NCBI GenBank assembly: GCA_024224995.1
Contig: JAAENB010000728.1
Coordinates: 1 to 5,620 of the forward strand
Direction: 5' to 3'
DNA length: 5,620 nucleotides
Origin: a bacterium
Lineage (GTDB): Bacteria; Spirochaetota; UBA4802; UBA5550
Shown here piece after piece: positions 5,308 through 5,620 of the stretch. The notes beneath the pieces were generated by a model, which searched no databases, was not told the DNA's origin, and worked only from the letters and a program-made list of their open reading frames with translations. Made by a program: the position numbers and the translations under genes. Numbering within the stretch: the first letter of the stretch is position 1; each line of letters opens with the position of its first letter.

Positions 5308-5347
5308 AATATAACAAGCACAAGCCAATCATTCAGCTTATGATTAT
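5308..5347 (-). promoter_or_regulatory. Conserved 40-base leader block (copy E)
   Basis: Still closely matches the block at 601-640 although the rest of this leader has diverged most. This is the strongest evidence that the block is kept by selection. Confidence 0.58.
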
Positions 5348-5402
5348 TTGGCAGCTGAATTACTAAATTCACTGATTGTTTTTAGATAATTAGCAAAGAC
5401 TA

Positions 5403-5440
5403 ATATAAAAGGGGGCGAGACAATTTTTGTGAGTTTATAT
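5403..5440 (-). promoter_or_regulatory. C5 tract in the leader of copy E, altered inverted repeat
   Basis: Five G on the + strand (5411-5415), the shortest tract. The GCAAAGAGT/ACTCTTTGC arms are lost (GCAAAGACT remains on one side), but ATATAAA (5403-5409) and TTTATAT (5434-5440) give another 7-bp inverted repeat around the tract. This arm is AT-rich and could be chance. Confidence 0.42.
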
Positions 5441-5457
5441 GGATGTAGCTTATTATT

Positions 5458-5486
5458 ATAATAATTAAATTTACCAGGTTTGTCAA
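5458..5486 (-). promoter_or_regulatory. Sigma70-type promoter of copy E
   Basis: -35 TTGACA (5486-5481), 17-base spacer, -10 TATTAT (5463-5458). Leader about 166 nt. It starts 37 bases after the stop of the neighbouring gene, so copy E need not depend on readthrough from it. Confidence 0.75.
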
Positions 5487-5522
5487 TAGCCGGAAAGAAT
5501 ATTTTGCATCTTTATGATTTTT

Positions 5523-5620
5523 TCAATCGGACAATTCCAGCTTCCGGCAGACTTCAGCATCAGCAGCTTTATACACCCGTTCTCCCGGAGTGATCAATTC
5601 ATCATAGCCTTTTGCCGAAA
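5523..5620 (-). CDS. C-terminal end of an unrecognised gene
   Basis: Entering from the right edge, the minus-strand frame reads 31 codons to a TGA at 5525-5523. The visible end contains YDELITPGERVYKAADAEV and finishes CRKLELSD. The composition is that of an ordinary soluble protein, with charged residues and no repeats, and does not resemble the lipoprotein family. No hairpin terminator is visible before the promoter of copy E. The opposite strand is also open from an ATG at 5514, but that frame lacks a ribosome-binding site and gives a less protein-like sequence. Too little is present to name a family. Confidence 0.6.
   Translation of the reverse strand, partial: SAKGYDELITPGERVYKAADAEVCRKLELSD

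Noticed and set aside
5514..5620. Plus-strand frame from ATG 5514 to the right edge
   Set aside because: No Shine-Dalgarno and a hydrophobic, Ser/Phe-rich product; the minus-strand frame ending at 5523 looks more like a real protein end.

Overview
The window is almost entirely one tandem gene family on the minus strand. Five paralogous genes follow each other head to tail. Reading in the direction of transcription (right to left) they are 5285-4554, 4232-3282, 2922-2245, 1922-894 and a fifth starting at 576 that runs off the left edge. Each encodes a lipoprotein: a signal peptide ending in a lipobox Cys at residue 23, a Gly/Ser/Asn/Asp tether, a coiled-coil segment, in some copies a rod of 15-residue repeats, a phage-tail-collar domain, a His-x-His motif, a variable tip, and a near-invariant ending (ETRPxNAYVNYIIKY). 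They look like tail-fibre tips anchored to a membrane, probably on the cell surface. The C-terminal end (31 residues) of one unrelated, unrecognised gene lies at the right edge.

Each paralogue carries its own regulatory cassette, duplicated with it. The cassette holds a near-consensus sigma70-type promoter (TTGACA, 16-17 bp, TATACT/TAAACT/TATTAT), a leader of roughly 165-185 nt, a homopolymeric C tract (G on the + strand) whose length differs between copies (5, 10, 6, 6 and 7 from right to left), a strongly conserved 40-base block, and a good Shine-Dalgarno. In four copies the C tract lies in the loop of an 8-9 bp inverted repeat. The four complete genes are followed 10 to about 22 bases after the stop by a palindrome: three short 16-bp-arm hairpins and one longer element behind 4232-3282.

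Three layers of variation can be seen. Expression may vary through the C tract. Rod length differs, from no 15-residue repeat to at least seven, with three perfect 45-bp units side by side in the leftmost gene. The tip differs strongly: between the genes at 1922-894 and 2922-2245 it shows many amino-acid replacements, few silent changes and many NNT codons, followed by a constant end and an inverted repeat. That last layout recalls a diversity-generating retroelement target, but no reverse transcriptase or template repeat is in the window, so gene conversion plus selection is an equally live explanation.

The organism cannot be named from the sequence. AT-rich intergenic DNA, sigma70-type promoters and lipoproteins with an acidic, Gly-rich tether suggest a diderm bacterium. 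No mobile-element gene, RNA gene or CRISPR array was seen.
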